Shown piece by piece: positions 24,174-33,143 of a DNA stretch of 64,000 nt. The stretch is taken from positions 124,001-188,000 of the forward strand of contig NZ_JAJSOH010000015.1 of NCBI RefSeq assembly GCF_021277265.1, written 5' to 3'. A model generated the notes under the pieces. That model did no database searches. It saw nothing but the letters and a program-made list of their open reading frames with translations, and was not told the DNA's origin. The translations under genes were made by a program, and so were the position numbers. Source of the DNA: Kineosporia rhizophila. Lineage in GTDB: Bacteria > Actinomycetota > Actinomycetes > Actinomycetales > Kineosporiaceae. How positions within the stretch are numbered: the first letter of the stretch is position 1; each line of letters begins with the position of its first letter.

Positions 24174-24961
24174 ACCGCTGGCTGCCGACCGTGGCGGTGG
24201 GGTTGCTGGCCCTGATCGGGCCGTGGCTCGTCGGTGGAAGCATTTCGGCGCCGGTCGCACCGCCCTTTGTGGCGGCCGGTGACGAGCATCTGCTGGGTAC
24301 CGACGTACTGGGCCGCGACGTGCTCGACCGGGTGCTGGCCGGGGGACGTGCGCTGGTGCTGCAGGCGGCGGGCGCGACCCTGCTCGGCAGTGCCGTCGGC
24401 CTGGCGCTGGGCATCACCATTGCCCTCACCCGAGCCCGGTTCGTGCTGCGCATCGTGGACGCCTTCGCCGCCGTACCCGCCCTGCTGCTTCTTCTCCTGC
24501 TGGCCTCCGGCTTCAGTGGCAGCGACACCGCCGTGGCGCTGGCCATCGCTCTGGTGAGCGTGCCGTTCTCCGTGCGGGTCATTCACGAACGCGTTGCCCA
24601 GCTGGCCACAACCGACTACGTGCAGGACGCGCAGGCCCGGGGCGACAGCACCCTCGTGCTGATCCGTCACGACATCCTGCCGGGACTGGCCCCGGTCGCC
24701 CTGGCCGAGAGCGGCATCCGGTTCGTCGCCGCCACCCAGTTGGCCGCCACGGCCGGATTCCTCGGGCTGGGAGCCGGTGCCCCGGCCGCCAACTGGGGCC
24801 GCATGGTCCGCGAGAACAGCACCGGCCTGACGATGAACCCGCTTCCCGTGATCGTCCCCGCCGCCCTGCTCGTCGTGCTCGCCGTCGGAGTGACCCTCGT
24901 GCTCGACCGGGCGGCGGGGCTTCGGGCCGGCGGGGTGGAGCAGACGGGGCACCTGACATGA
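24170..24961 (+). CDS. ABC importer permease, DppC/NikC type
   Basis: 263 residues. The family marker HLLGTDVLGRDVLDRVLAG follows the first helix, and the EAA-like loop YVQDAQARGDSTLVLIRHDILPG is present. It is rather short for DppC (usually 280-300) because the N-terminal extension is missing. It pairs with the permease at 23220 to form the membrane channel. Four-base ATGA overlaps link it to both neighbours. Confidence 0.92.
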   Translation: MNRWLPTVAVGLLALIGPWLVGGSISAPVAPPFVAAGDEHLLGTDVLGRDVLDRVLAGGRALVLQAAGATLLGSAVGLALGITIALTRARFVLRIVDAFAAVPALLLLLLLASGFSGSDTAVALAIALVSVPFSVRVIHERVAQLATTDYVQDAQARGDSTLVLIRHDILPGLAPVALAESGIRFVAATQLAATAGFLGLGAGAPAANWGRMVRENSTGLTMNPLPVIVPAALLVVLAVGVTLVLDRAAGLRAGGVEQTGHLT

Positions 24962-26346
24962 CCCTCGCCACCGTAAGAGGACTGAGCGCGTGTGCCCCGG
25001 ACGGGACCACCGTGCTTGAAGGCGTTGATCTGGAGCTCCGGCCGGGCACCGTCACCGCTGTCGTCGGCGAATCCGGCGCCGGGAAGACCACCCTGGCACT
25101 CGCTCTACTGGGCCATCTGGGCCCGGGGCTGAGAGTCACCGGTGGCCAGGTGCGGGTGGCCGGGCGGGACCCGTTCGCGGCCTCGGACCGGAAGGTGTTG
25201 CGCGGCCGGATCACCGGCTACCTGCCCCAGGACCCGGCCAGCGCGCTCGACCCGCAGCGCCGGATCGGAGCCCAACTACTGACCGCTTCTCGGATCGCCC
25301 ATCCCGGCGAGCAGCATCAGGAACGCGTACGCCAGGCGGCCGAGGCCGCCGCGCTCGACGTGGACCTGTTACGGCGCCATCCGAACAGCCTGTCCGGCGG
25401 TCAGGCCCAACGGGCCCTGCTGGCCTGGACCTTCGTCACCCGGCCCCAGCTGCTGATCCTGGACGAGCCGACCAGCGGCCTGGACGCCGCCACCGCAGCG
25501 AGGGTGCACCGGGCCTTCACCACCCTGCCCTGGGCGCCCGCAGTTCTGGTGATCAGCCACGACCGCGCGCTGATCAGCAAGGCGGCCGACGAGGTGAAGG
25601 AGATGAGAAACGGGCGGTGGGTGTCGCGGCCATCGCCGCCCGCCCCACTGGTCGCGGCGAAGGTCGCTCAGCAGGGGCCCGGAAAGGCGCATCTGCTGGT
25701 TACGGGCCTGACCCTGCACCGTGGTGGCCGTCCTGTGCTCACCGCGGCCGATCTTCAACTGGGTCGCGGCGAAATGGTTGCAGTGCAGGGAGTCTCCGGT
25801 ACCGGCAAGACCTCCCTGGCTCGCGCGCTGGCCGGTCTCGCTCCTCCCACCTCCGGCTCCTTGTTGCTTGATGGCCAGGCACTCGACTGGGACGCCGCAA
25901 CCCGCGCTCGCAAACGTCAGCCATTCATCGCCTACGTCGGCCAGGACGCCCGCGCAGCCCTCAATCCTCACGAAACCGTCGACCGCACCCTGCACCGAGC
26001 CACGTCCGCAGCCGCCCGAGCAGGACGAAAGGCCGACACCGAACCGGCCGAACTGCTCAAGCACCTGGCTCTTTCCGAAGAGATCAGCCGGCGCACCCCG
26101 GACGAGCTCAGCGGTGGGCAAAGACATCGTCTGGCCCTGGCGCGGGCGCTGGCGGCCGCCCCCGACGTGCTGATCGCCGACGAGACCCTGGCCGCGCTGG
26201 ATCACGCCACGATCGAGCATGTGCTGGACGCCCTGCAGAACTGGCGCGAAAGCCATGGCATTCCCATGCTCCTGATCACTCACTCGGAGCGCGTTGCGGC
26301 GAGCGCCGACCGTGTTCTCACCATCTCCGGAGGCCGACTTCGATGA
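24958..26346 (+). CDS. Fused double ATPase of the peptide/nickel-type importer (DppD-DppF fusion)
   Basis: 462 residues with two complete ABC modules. First half: Walker A GESGAGKTT, signature LSGGQAQRALL and Walker B LLILDEPTSG. Second half: Walker A GVSGTGKTS, signature LSGGQRHRLALARAL and Walker B VLIADETLAALD. Both are about 220 residues, so the usual C-terminal oligopeptide extensions are trimmed. It powers the permeases at 23220 and 24170. The fusion fixes the two ATPases at one to one. Its stop overlaps the start of the next ABC gene. Confidence 0.93.
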   Translation: MTLATVRGLSACAPDGTTVLEGVDLELRPGTVTAVVGESGAGKTTLALALLGHLGPGLRVTGGQVRVAGRDPFAASDRKVLRGRITGYLPQDPASALDPQRRIGAQLLTASRIAHPGEQHQERVRQAAEAAALDVDLLRRHPNSLSGGQAQRALLAWTFVTRPQLLILDEPTSGLDAATAARVHRAFTTLPWAPAVLVISHDRALISKAADEVKEMRNGRWVSRPSPPAPLVAAKVAQQGPGKAHLLVTGLTLHRGGRPVLTAADLQLGRGEMVAVQGVSGTGKTSLARALAGLAPPTSGSLLLDGQALDWDAATRARKRQPFIAYVGQDARAALNPHETVDRTLHRATSAAARAGRKADTEPAELLKHLALSEEISRRTPDELSGGQRHRLALARALAAAPDVLIADETLAALDHATIEHVLDALQNWRESHGIPMLLITHSERVAASADRVLTISGGRLR

Positions 26347-28064
26347 AAGCGTCCGAACTGCTCCGGCCGGTCCGGGGCGCCCTGGCCGCGGCCGTGGCGC
26401 TCCAGGCCCTGGCCAGCGCCCTGGTGCTGGTGCCGCTCATCGTCCTGATCCGCTTCGCCCAGGCCGCCTTGGACGAAGATCCGCTACCCGGAAGCACTCT
26501 GGTCGCTGCTGCGGTCATCGCCACGATCGGGGCGGCGCTGCTGTCGGCCGCAGCCACCGTGCTCACCCACCGGGCCGACGCCGACCTGACCTACCAGTTG
26601 CGTGAGCAGATGGCCGAGACCATCCGCCGGGCTCCGCTTCCCACTGTCACCGGCACCGGTGCGGCCCGGATCAAGAAGGTGGTGCAGGACGACACCGAAG
26701 CCCTGCACTACCTGGTCGGGCACACCCTGCTCGACGTCACCGGCTTCGTGGTCACCCCGGTCGTCGGGCTGGTGGTACTGGCCGTCTTCGACTGGAAACT
26801 GGCCCTGATCGGCATCGTGCCGCTGGCCCTGGGCATCACCTGGTACCTGAAGGCATTGAACGCCTCCGGCGGAGGGTTCGCCGAGTTCGGGCGCACCCAG
26901 CAGGAAATAGGCACCGCCGTGGTCGACTACGTGCAGGGCCTGCCCAGCGCCAAGGTCTACGGCGGGGCCGGGGGAGCGCGTACTCGCTACCTCGACGCCA
27001 CCAACGCCTTTCACGACTTCTTCCGAAGTTGGTCTCGGAGTACAGCAGCTGTGACCACAGCATCCTGGCTCGTCGTGGCTCCCGGTCTGACCGCCGCCGG
27101 GTTTGCCCTGATCGGCTGGGCCGGAATGGAACTGGGCTGGGTCGGCCCGGGCGGGCTGGTGGCCGGGGTGCTGCTGGGCCCGGCGATCGGGGCTCCGGTG
27201 GCCGTGATCGGGTCAAGGCTGCAGGCGGTGCGCTCCGGGTTGGCCGCAGCTGCGTCCATCGGCGATTTCCTGGGGCAGGAACGTCTGGTCTGGGGCAGCG
27301 AGCAGGCGAAGGGTGCGTTGCGGCTGGAGCAGGTGAGTCACCGTTACGACGGTGAGCGCGCGGCTTTGGAGAACGTCAGCCTGGACCTGCCCGAGCGCGG
27401 GCTCATCGCGCTGGTCGGAGCATCCGGCAGCGGCAAGAGCACGATCGCGGCACTGCTGGCCCGGTTCACTGACCCCACTGAAGGACGGGTGTTGCTGGGT
27501 GGGGTGGATCTGCGCAAGTTGTCGGAGCAGCACCTTTACGAACGGATCGGTTTCGTCTTCCAGGACACTGCTCTGCGGCGGGCCACGGTCCGCGACAATC
27601 TGACGGGCGGCGGCGAGGTCCCGGACGAGACGGTGATCGAAGCATCCCGAAAATCACTGATCCATAACGAGATCCAGGCCCTGCCCGACGGGTACGACAC
27701 GGTGCTCGGGGCGGATTCCGAGCTGTCCGGTGGGCAGCGGCAGCGGGTGTGCCTGGCCCGGGCATTCCTGCGGGCGCCCGATGTTCTGGTGCTGGACGAG
27801 GCTCTGTCGGCGGTTGATGCGCGCACCCGATCCGGCCTGGTGCAGACCCTGCGTTCCGAGGCTCAGGAACGGGCCGTGCTGCTGATCGCGCACCAGATGC
27901 AGCTGGTACGCGAGGCCGACCTGATCGTGGTGCTGGAGCAGGGACGCGTGGCCGGCCTCGGGTCCCACGACCAGCTGGCCCTCACCTGCCCGGCCTACCA
28001 GGCCCTGCTCACCGACGACGAATCCGGCGCCCACGGGGCGATCCCGGCAGGGAGCCACAGCTGA
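26343..28064 (+). CDS. Half-size ABC transporter, first subunit (YbtP/IrtA-like)
   Basis: 573 residues: six predicted membrane helices (1-315), then a nucleotide-binding domain with Walker A GASGSGKSTI, signature LSGGQRQRVCLARA and Walker B VLVLDEALSAVD. It has exporter-type fold, but pairs like this in siderophore loci (YbtPQ, IrtAB) import metal-siderophores. There is no extra siderophore-interacting FAD domain as in IrtA. It starts inside the importer operon (ATGA overlap) and overlaps the partner gene, which supports a heterodimer. Export of the free metallophore is the main alternative. Confidence 0.92.
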   Translation: MKASELLRPVRGALAAAVALQALASALVLVPLIVLIRFAQAALDEDPLPGSTLVAAAVIATIGAALLSAAATVLTHRADADLTYQLREQMAETIRRAPLPTVTGTGAARIKKVVQDDTEALHYLVGHTLLDVTGFVVTPVVGLVVLAVFDWKLALIGIVPLALGITWYLKALNASGGGFAEFGRTQQEIGTAVVDYVQGLPSAKVYGGAGGARTRYLDATNAFHDFFRSWSRSTAAVTTASWLVVAPGLTAAGFALIGWAGMELGWVGPGGLVAGVLLGPAIGAPVAVIGSRLQAVRSGLAAAASIGDFLGQERLVWGSEQAKGALRLEQVSHRYDGERAALENVSLDLPERGLIALVGASGSGKSTIAALLARFTDPTEGRVLLGGVDLRKLSEQHLYERIGFVFQDTALRRATVRDNLTGGGEVPDETVIEASRKSLIHNEIQALPDGYDTVLGADSELSGGQRQRVCLARAFLRAPDVLVLDEALSAVDARTRSGLVQTLRSEAQERAVLLIAHQMQLVREADLIVVLEQGRVAGLGSHDQLALTCPAYQALLTDDESGAHGAIPAGSHS

Positions 28065-29758
28065 TGCTGCGCAAATTACTGGCCATTCTCCCCGAGCGCG
28101 AACGACGCAGTCTGCGCGCGCTGGTCGGCTGGCTCACCGCGGCTGCCGTCCTGCACGGAATCGCTCTGGGCCTGACCGGCCTGCTGATCGCGAACCTGCT
28201 CGACCCGGGGGAGACGGCCGCCCCGGCCGGTATTGCCCTGGGAGTGGTCACCCTGGCCTTCGTAGTGGTCCAGTGGATCGCCCAGATGATCGCCTTCCGG
28301 GTGGGCAGTGAGACCGCCCGGGCCCTGCACACCGAACTCGGCGAGCACGTGGCCCGGCTCCCCCTGGGCTGGTTCACCGCCACCCGTCAGGCCGAGGTGA
28401 TCGGCTCGGCCACAGGCGGAATCACGTCACTGATGTCCTACCCGGCGCTACTGCTGCGCCCGGCCCTGACCGCCGTGATCACCCCGATCAGCGCCGCGGC
28501 CACGCTGGCCCTGCTCGACTGGCGCTACACCCTGGCCGCGCTCGGAGCGGCCGCGATCAGCTGGTGGGTGAGCCGCTTCAGCACCCTGAAGGCAGCCGAG
28601 GTGGACCATCGCCGCCACGAGACCTCGGCCGAGGGCACGAGCCGCCTGCTCGAGTACGCAACCCGGCAACCCCTGATCCGGACTGACAGCGCCTGGGCTC
28701 CCACCCCGTCCAAAAGCAGTGATCTTCACCGTGCTCTCGCCGAGGTCCACCGAGCCGGTCGGCGTTCGGCGACCACCGTCGTCCCCGGTTTGCTGCTTTT
28801 CGGAGTCACTCTCAACGCGCTCTTCGCCGGTCTCATCGCCCTCGGTCTGGCCTGGACCGGCAACGAGGGCAGTGCCGTGTTCATCGGTGTCGTCGTGGTT
28901 CTGGCCCGGCTCAGCGCCATCGCCTCGACCGGCGCCGAACTGGCCGCTGGCCTGCGCCTGCAGCAGGGCGCCCTCACGCGGCTGACCGACATTCTGACCA
29001 GTCCGCCCCTGGCTGTGGAAAACATCGAAAAGCACTACAGCCAAGAGTTTGTGGACGTCTGTCAGGTCACCTTCGGGTACGGCGGGACCCCGGTCCTGAG
29101 TGACGTCAGCCTCACCCTGCCCCAGCGAGGGCTCACCGCACTGGTCGGGCCATCAGGCGCGGGCAAGACCACCCTGATCCGCCTGCTCGCCCGCTTCTGG
29201 GACCCGACCACTGGTTCCGTTCAGCGCAATGGCGAGGATCTGCGCGCCCTTTCGGCCGACGACCTCTACGCCGGTATCGGCGCGGTGCTGCAGGAAGACT
29301 ACCTGCTCGACACCACCCTGGGCGAGAACATCCGCGCCGGCCGCCCTGAGGCCAACGACGCTGAAGTGGCCCAGGCCGTGGAGGCCGCCGGGCTCACTGA
29401 CCTGGTCGCCGAAATCGGTCTTGATGCGCCGGTCGGGCCCGGCGGCAGCAAACTGTCCGGTGGGCAACGGCAACGGGTCTGCGTGGCCCGCGCTCTGCTG
29501 AAGTCAGCCCCGCTGACCCTGATGGACGAGGCAACCTCGGCCCTGGACCCGCAGAACCGCCGCCTGATCACCGAAACCGCCTATCGGCTTGCCCAGAACG
29601 GCAGCGTGGTCCTGGTCGCCCACGACCTGGACACGATCCGCCGGGCCGACCAGATCCTGGTGCTGGACCAGGGGCGGATCGTGCAGCGGGGCAGGCATGA
29701 AGAACTGACCGTGGAGGACGGGCTGTATCAGCGATTGCTGCATCAGCACAGCCGGTGA
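28064..29758 (+). CDS. Half-size ABC transporter, second subunit (YbtQ/IrtB-like)
   Basis: 564 residues: a six-helix membrane domain (1-310) and a nucleotide-binding domain with Walker A GPSGAGKTTL, signature LSGGQRQRVCVARALL and Walker B LTLMDEATSALD. Both ATP sites look intact, so neither half is obviously degenerate. Its ATG uses the last base of the previous stop (TGATG). It is the last gene of the transport operon, and the EAL gene converges on it after 22 bases with no clear hairpin between them. Confidence 0.92.
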   Translation: MLRKLLAILPERERRSLRALVGWLTAAAVLHGIALGLTGLLIANLLDPGETAAPAGIALGVVTLAFVVVQWIAQMIAFRVGSETARALHTELGEHVARLPLGWFTATRQAEVIGSATGGITSLMSYPALLLRPALTAVITPISAAATLALLDWRYTLAALGAAAISWWVSRFSTLKAAEVDHRRHETSAEGTSRLLEYATRQPLIRTDSAWAPTPSKSSDLHRALAEVHRAGRRSATTVVPGLLLFGVTLNALFAGLIALGLAWTGNEGSAVFIGVVVVLARLSAIASTGAELAAGLRLQQGALTRLTDILTSPPLAVENIEKHYSQEFVDVCQVTFGYGGTPVLSDVSLTLPQRGLTALVGPSGAGKTTLIRLLARFWDPTTGSVQRNGEDLRALSADDLYAGIGAVLQEDYLLDTTLGENIRAGRPEANDAEVAQAVEAAGLTDLVAEIGLDAPVGPGGSKLSGGQRQRVCVARALLKSAPLTLMDEATSALDPQNRRLITETAYRLAQNGSVVLVAHDLDTIRRADQILVLDQGRIVQRGRHEELTVEDGLYQRLLHQHSR

Positions 29759-29780
29759 GCGTCTTCGCCGAGTCACCCGT

Positions 29781-31025
29781 TCAGATCGGAGCGATCCGGT
29801 CGAACAGACTCCGGGCGACCTCGAGCACCAGATCGCGGTCGTAGGTGATCACGCACTCGAAACGACGATCGCGGTCCGGTCCGCCGTCGCCGAGATCCTT
29901 GGCCACGAGCGCTCCGCTGAAGTGCGGGCCGATGACGGCCACCACCCATTCCCCGGCCAGACGGTCGTCGCTGCGCAGATCGGCGCCCCGGACGCCGGGG
30001 ACGGGCGCCGCTCCCATACCGGCGCCCAGCGCGGCCACGAAAGCGCACTTCTGAGAGAGCTTCTCGTAGCGGCTCGCGGTGTAGGGGGTGAAGTGCGCGA
30101 CGTCCTCGAAGGCAGACAGCAGCACCGGTGTGCTGTCGCCCAGGCCGTGATTCTCCAGGTATTGGCTCATCGGCAGCAGCAGGTCCTTGGTGCTGATGCG
30201 GGCCGGGCGGACATCACGAACCGCCTCGAAAGGGGTTGCCGGTGGGCAGTGGTGCCCGCGGGTGAAGGACAGGTCGTGCTGGGGGACGGGATGGCGATCG
30301 GGCAACGGGCCCGGACGTCCGAGCAGCCAGCCCTGCCCCAGAGTCGCTCCCATGGCCAGGGCCCGGGAGCGGTGCTGCTCGGTCTCGATGCCCTCGGCGA
30401 GCACGATCGCGCCGGTGCGCTCGGCCTGGGCGATGACCGCGTTGATCACGGCCGCGATCTCGGCGGTGGTGTTCTGCTGGATCAGCCGCAGATCCAGCTT
30501 GATCACGTCCGGCTCGATGAACGGCATCAGGGCCAGCGAGGCCGGATCGGCCCCCACGTCGTCCAGCGCCACTCCCCATCCGGCCTGGCGGACCTCGCGG
30601 ACCGCGGCGAACAGGCCGGCCGGATCGGCCACCAGGGCGCGTTCGGTGATCTCGACGACTACTTGAAGACGTGTGCGGGCCTGGTCGCGTACCTGCGCCA
30701 GCGGACCGGGCCAGGGCACGTGCAGCCAGGCCGGCTCGGCGTTGATGAACAGGGGGACGGAGGCCGGCAGCCTGCGCTCGAGGGCCCCGGTCATGGCCGC
30801 GGCCTGACAGGCGAGGTCCAGATCGGCCTCGCAGTCGTTGCGGCGGGCCCAGGCGAACAGTTCGGCCGGGCTCTCCAGCGGGGTTCCGCCCTCGCCGCGG
30901 GCCAGCGCCTCGTAGGCGACCACCTCGCCGCTGCGCAGGTCGACGATGGGCTGGTACACCGATCGCACCGTCGGCAGACCCGTTCCGGCCGTTGGGGCAG
31001 GCCCAGCCAGGTCGGAACGCGTCAC
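29781..31025 (-). CDS. EAL-domain c-di-GMP phosphodiesterase with C-terminal DICT domain
   Basis: 414 residues. The EAL domain (about 22-260) keeps the residues of active enzymes: YEALARGEG, the Asn of LFINAEP, VVEITERAL, ALDDVGADPASL, IKLDLRLI and AEGIETEQ with a following GQGWLLGRP. It should therefore hydrolyse c-di-GMP to pGpG. Residues 275-410 look like a DICT sensor domain (STKDLLLPMSQYLE, EWVVAVIGPHFSGALVAKDL, FECVITYDRDLVLEVARSL), a module linked to light or redox signalling proteins in actinobacteria and cyanobacteria. No membrane segment is seen. It is convergent with the transporter operon and looks unrelated to it. Confidence 0.88.
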   Translation of the reverse strand: MTRSDLAGPAPTAGTGLPTVRSVYQPIVDLRSGEVVAYEALARGEGGTPLESPAELFAWARRNDCEADLDLACQAAAMTGALERRLPASVPLFINAEPAWLHVPWPGPLAQVRDQARTRLQVVVEITERALVADPAGLFAAVREVRQAGWGVALDDVGADPASLALMPFIEPDVIKLDLRLIQQNTTAEIAAVINAVIAQAERTGAIVLAEGIETEQHRSRALAMGATLGQGWLLGRPGPLPDRHPVPQHDLSFTRGHHCPPATPFEAVRDVRPARISTKDLLLPMSQYLENHGLGDSTPVLLSAFEDVAHFTPYTASRYEKLSQKCAFVAALGAGMGAAPVPGVRGADLRSDDRLAGEWVVAVIGPHFSGALVAKDLGDGGPDRDRRFECVITYDRDLVLEVARSLFDRIAPI

Positions 31026-31110
31026 CGTGCCCGTATCGGCAGGATCCTCGGCCGTCTTGAGTCTGCGATGTCGGGCAGGCCCAGACCTTTAGGGCCGAGT
31101 TGGACGTTGG

Positions 31111-31530
31111 TCAGTCGAAGGGTTCGTAGCAGTCGAACGTCTCGTGCTCGGTCACCTGAGCGTCCTGCACCGTGAGCAGCGCGGCAACGTGCGCGGTCAG
31201 GTGCTGCCCGGCGCGGAAAGGCCCAGCGTCGGAGGCGATGACACCGCGCCAGATGGCCCGCACCGTCACCCGTGGGCCCGCTGCGAGTACCTCGTGCACC
31301 TCGAAGACCTGTTGCGACAACAGGGCTTTGCCTGCCCGGAAGCCTGCGAGGGTGGCTTCGAGATCTCGGGTGGCGCCCCGCGGGGTGAGCGCGTTGGGGT
31401 GCTCGACGACCTTCACGGCCGGGGACAGCAGTACGCGAAGGTCGTCCTCGGTGGAGGAGAGGTCGGAGACCACGGCGTAGTAGCGCCGCGCGACGGTTCC
31501 GGGATCGGTGGCGGTCTGCGGGGTTGCCAT
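31111..31530 (-). CDS. SnoaL-like (NTF2 fold) protein
   Basis: 139 residues starting MATPQTATDPGTVARRYYAVVSDL, with a C-terminal TVQDAQVTEHETFDCYEPFD. Size and layout fit the SnoaL-like/nuclear-transport-factor-2 fold, which includes small isomerases, cyclases and many proteins of unknown role. The frame is open further upstream, but that would run through the palindrome at 31543 and into the divergent MarR gene; ATG 31530 is the sensible start. It is divergent from the MarR regulator and probably its target. Substrate unknown. Confidence 0.8.
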   Translation of the reverse strand: MATPQTATDPGTVARRYYAVVSDLSSTEDDLRVLLSPAVKVVEHPNALTPRGATRDLEATLAGFRAGKALLSQQVFEVHEVLAAGPRVTVRAIWRGVIASDAGPFRAGQHLTAHVAALLTVQDAQVTEHETFDCYEPFD

Positions 31531-31542
31531 GTCAGCCACGAT

Positions 31543-31560
31543 ACACAACCATGGTTGTGT
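31543..31560. promoter_or_regulatory. Perfect 18-bp palindrome between SnoaL and MarR genes
   Basis: ACACAACCATGGTTGTGT is perfectly self-complementary. It starts 12 bases upstream of the SnoaL-like ATG and touches the proposed GTG of the MarR gene. Length and position are what a MarR dimer recognises, so it is the likely operator for repression of both divergent genes. Confidence 0.75.
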
Positions 31561-32038
31561 GTTGGAAGAGCCGCTCCCCGAACTCGACATGTCCTCGGCC
31601 CTCACCCTGCTGGGCGATGCCGTCACCGGCCAGGTGCTCGAGACGCTGCGGGGCACGGGCCTGCGCCCGGGCCACGGCTATCTGATCCAGCGGCTGCTGG
31701 CGGGCCCGGCCACCGCGACCGAGATCGCCGAGGAGCTCGGCATCACCCAGCAGGCGGTCTCCAAGGTGCTGAAGGAACTCGTCGCGCTCGGCCACGTCGA
31801 GCCGGCCGTCGACCCGGCCAACCGCCGGCGACGCCCCGTCGCCCTGACCGCAACCGGCCGCAGTGCCGTCGAGGCCACGCGGCGCACCCGGGCCGAGATC
31901 GATGCGCGCCTGCGGGAAGCCCTGACTCCGGAAGGCTTCGAGACCACCATGGCCGCCCTCAACATCGCCTTGGAGACGCTGGGGCTGGGTGAACGGGTCC
32001 GGCGACGTACGGTCCAGCCGCCCGGCGGAACCATGTAG
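31559..32038 (+). CDS. MarR-family regulator
   Basis: About 159 residues. The winged helix shows as ATATEIAEELGITQQAVSKVLKELVALGHVEPAVDPANRRRRPVAL split over helix, recognition helix and wing (around residues 50-100), and the C-terminal helices are long. Three starts are possible: ATG 31508, GTG 31559 and ATG 31589. I chose GTG 31559 because the earlier one would put the 18-bp palindrome inside the gene; none has a strong ribosome site. It probably controls the divergent SnoaL-like gene. Confidence 0.85.
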   Translation: MLEEPLPELDMSSALTLLGDAVTGQVLETLRGTGLRPGHGYLIQRLLAGPATATEIAEELGITQQAVSKVLKELVALGHVEPAVDPANRRRRPVALTATGRSAVEATRRTRAEIDARLREALTPEGFETTMAALNIALETLGLGERVRRRTVQPPGGTM

Positions 32039-32047
32039 GTGCGTGGG

Positions 32048-32454
32048 CTACCGCGGCCCGGTCGCGCCGGCCAGGTTGTCGTCCGAGCCGGCATCGAGGT
32101 ACGTGCCGTGCCCCTCGACCACCAGGCCCCCTCGAAGCGCAGCACCTCGCAGACCAGGCCGCCCTTGTGGTTGCGGTAGTGGATCACGATCGTCGAGATC
32201 CCGGCGTACACCCCGACGACCTCGAAGCGCAGGTCGGGAATGAGCTGCAGGCCCCGGGTCCAGTAGGCGCGTAACGCGCTCTTGCCGCGCAGCACCCCGT
32301 CACAGTCGTCGAAGAGCTGAGCAGCGACGGGCGACGTGAACACGACGTCCTGGGCGAAGTGGCTGAGCACCGCCTCGACGTCGTGGGCGTTCCAGGCGTC
32401 GACCCAGGCCCGGGCGAAGGTCTGTGGCTCCGGAAGCGTCATGAACCGCATCAT
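32048..32454 (-). pseudogene. SnoaL-like gene broken by a one-base frameshift
   Basis: From the ATG at 32454 (or 32442) the frame encodes a typical SnoaL-like protein (FARAWVDAWNAHDVEAVLSHF, ALRAYWTRGL, VIHYRNHKGGLVCEVLRFEG). After the C5/G5 run at 32127-32131 the frame turns to low-complexity Arg/Thr/Pro sequence and runs antisense through the MarR gene. In the next frame the family pattern continues as LVVEGHGTYLDAGSDDNL and stops at 32048. Adding one G to the run restores about 135 residues, the normal family size. It is either a real frameshift or a homopolymer sequencing error. GAGG lies 4-5 bases before ATG 32454. Confidence 0.75.
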
Positions 32455-32547
32455 GCCGCCTCGGCCTGAGCCCGAGGGCCCGGATCCCGGACCTGTCCGG
32501 TTTGCGTGGGAGGATCGCCCGGACCATCGGTGCTCGAAGGAGATCTT

Positions 32548-33141
32548 GTGAACGTCAGGCGTGTCGCGCTGTCACTGGCTGTTGTAGCGATCAGCGTCGG
32601 CGTCTTCGGGGTCGTCGGCAGCCAGTGGCGTTCCGGCAGTGACGTCCAGGCCAAGGTGGTCAGCGGCGAGGAGGCGGTCGCGGCCGGCCCGGCCGACGTG
32701 ACCAGCAGCTACGACGAGATCCCGGAAGAGGCGGTGGACGAGGACGGTTACGCCCTGCCCGGCCTGCAGTTCGGCATGCTCACCAAGGTCGCGCAGAAAG
32801 ACGGCAAGGTGCAGCTCACGGTGCAGGAGGCCGAGTTCTACACCGGCAAGGCGGCGGCGACGATCAACGGTGGGGTCGTCCCGCCGAACAGCTACCTGAT
32901 CGCCGAGGACGGGAGCTCCGCCGAGACCGAGTACGTCCTGGCCGAGGACGCGAGCCTGGTCGGGATCAACATGCTGATCGACGACCCCTCCGTGGTCGAG
33001 CGCCAGAACATCACCCGCGAGCAGCTGGTCGAGAACTTCAGGCGCGGCGACGGCCAGAGGGTGCCGGTCTGGGTGCGCCACCCCGATCCCGAGTTCGAGG
33101 ACGGGCCGGTCACGGCGCTGGCCGAGCAGTACATCCCCTGA
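32548..33141 (+). CDS. Small membrane-anchored or secreted protein of unknown function
   Basis: 197 residues starting at GTG 32548, with AAGGAG 6 bases upstream. Residues 5-25 are a hydrophobic segment (VALSLAVVAISVGVFGVVGS) without a lipobox, so it is a membrane anchor or an uncleaved signal. The outer part is acidic and contains DEDGYALPGLQFGMLTKVAQKDGKVQLTV split by short gaps, then repeated charged stretches and a C-terminal VWVRHPDPEF. I recognise no family. Confidence 0.75.
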   Translation: MNVRRVALSLAVVAISVGVFGVVGSQWRSGSDVQAKVVSGEEAVAAGPADVTSSYDEIPEEAVDEDGYALPGLQFGMLTKVAQKDGKVQLTVQEAEFYTGKAAATINGGVVPPNSYLIAEDGSSAETEYVLAEDASLVGINMLIDDPSVVERQNITREQLVENFRRGDGQRVPVWVRHPDPEFEDGPVTALAEQYIP

Positions 33142-33143
33142 GC

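Noticed and set aside
31678..32040. C-terminal half of a 258-residue minus-strand frame continuing from the SnoaL-like gene across the MarR gene.
   Set aside because: It is frame-shifted readthrough antisense to MarR; the next frame carries the family sequence instead.
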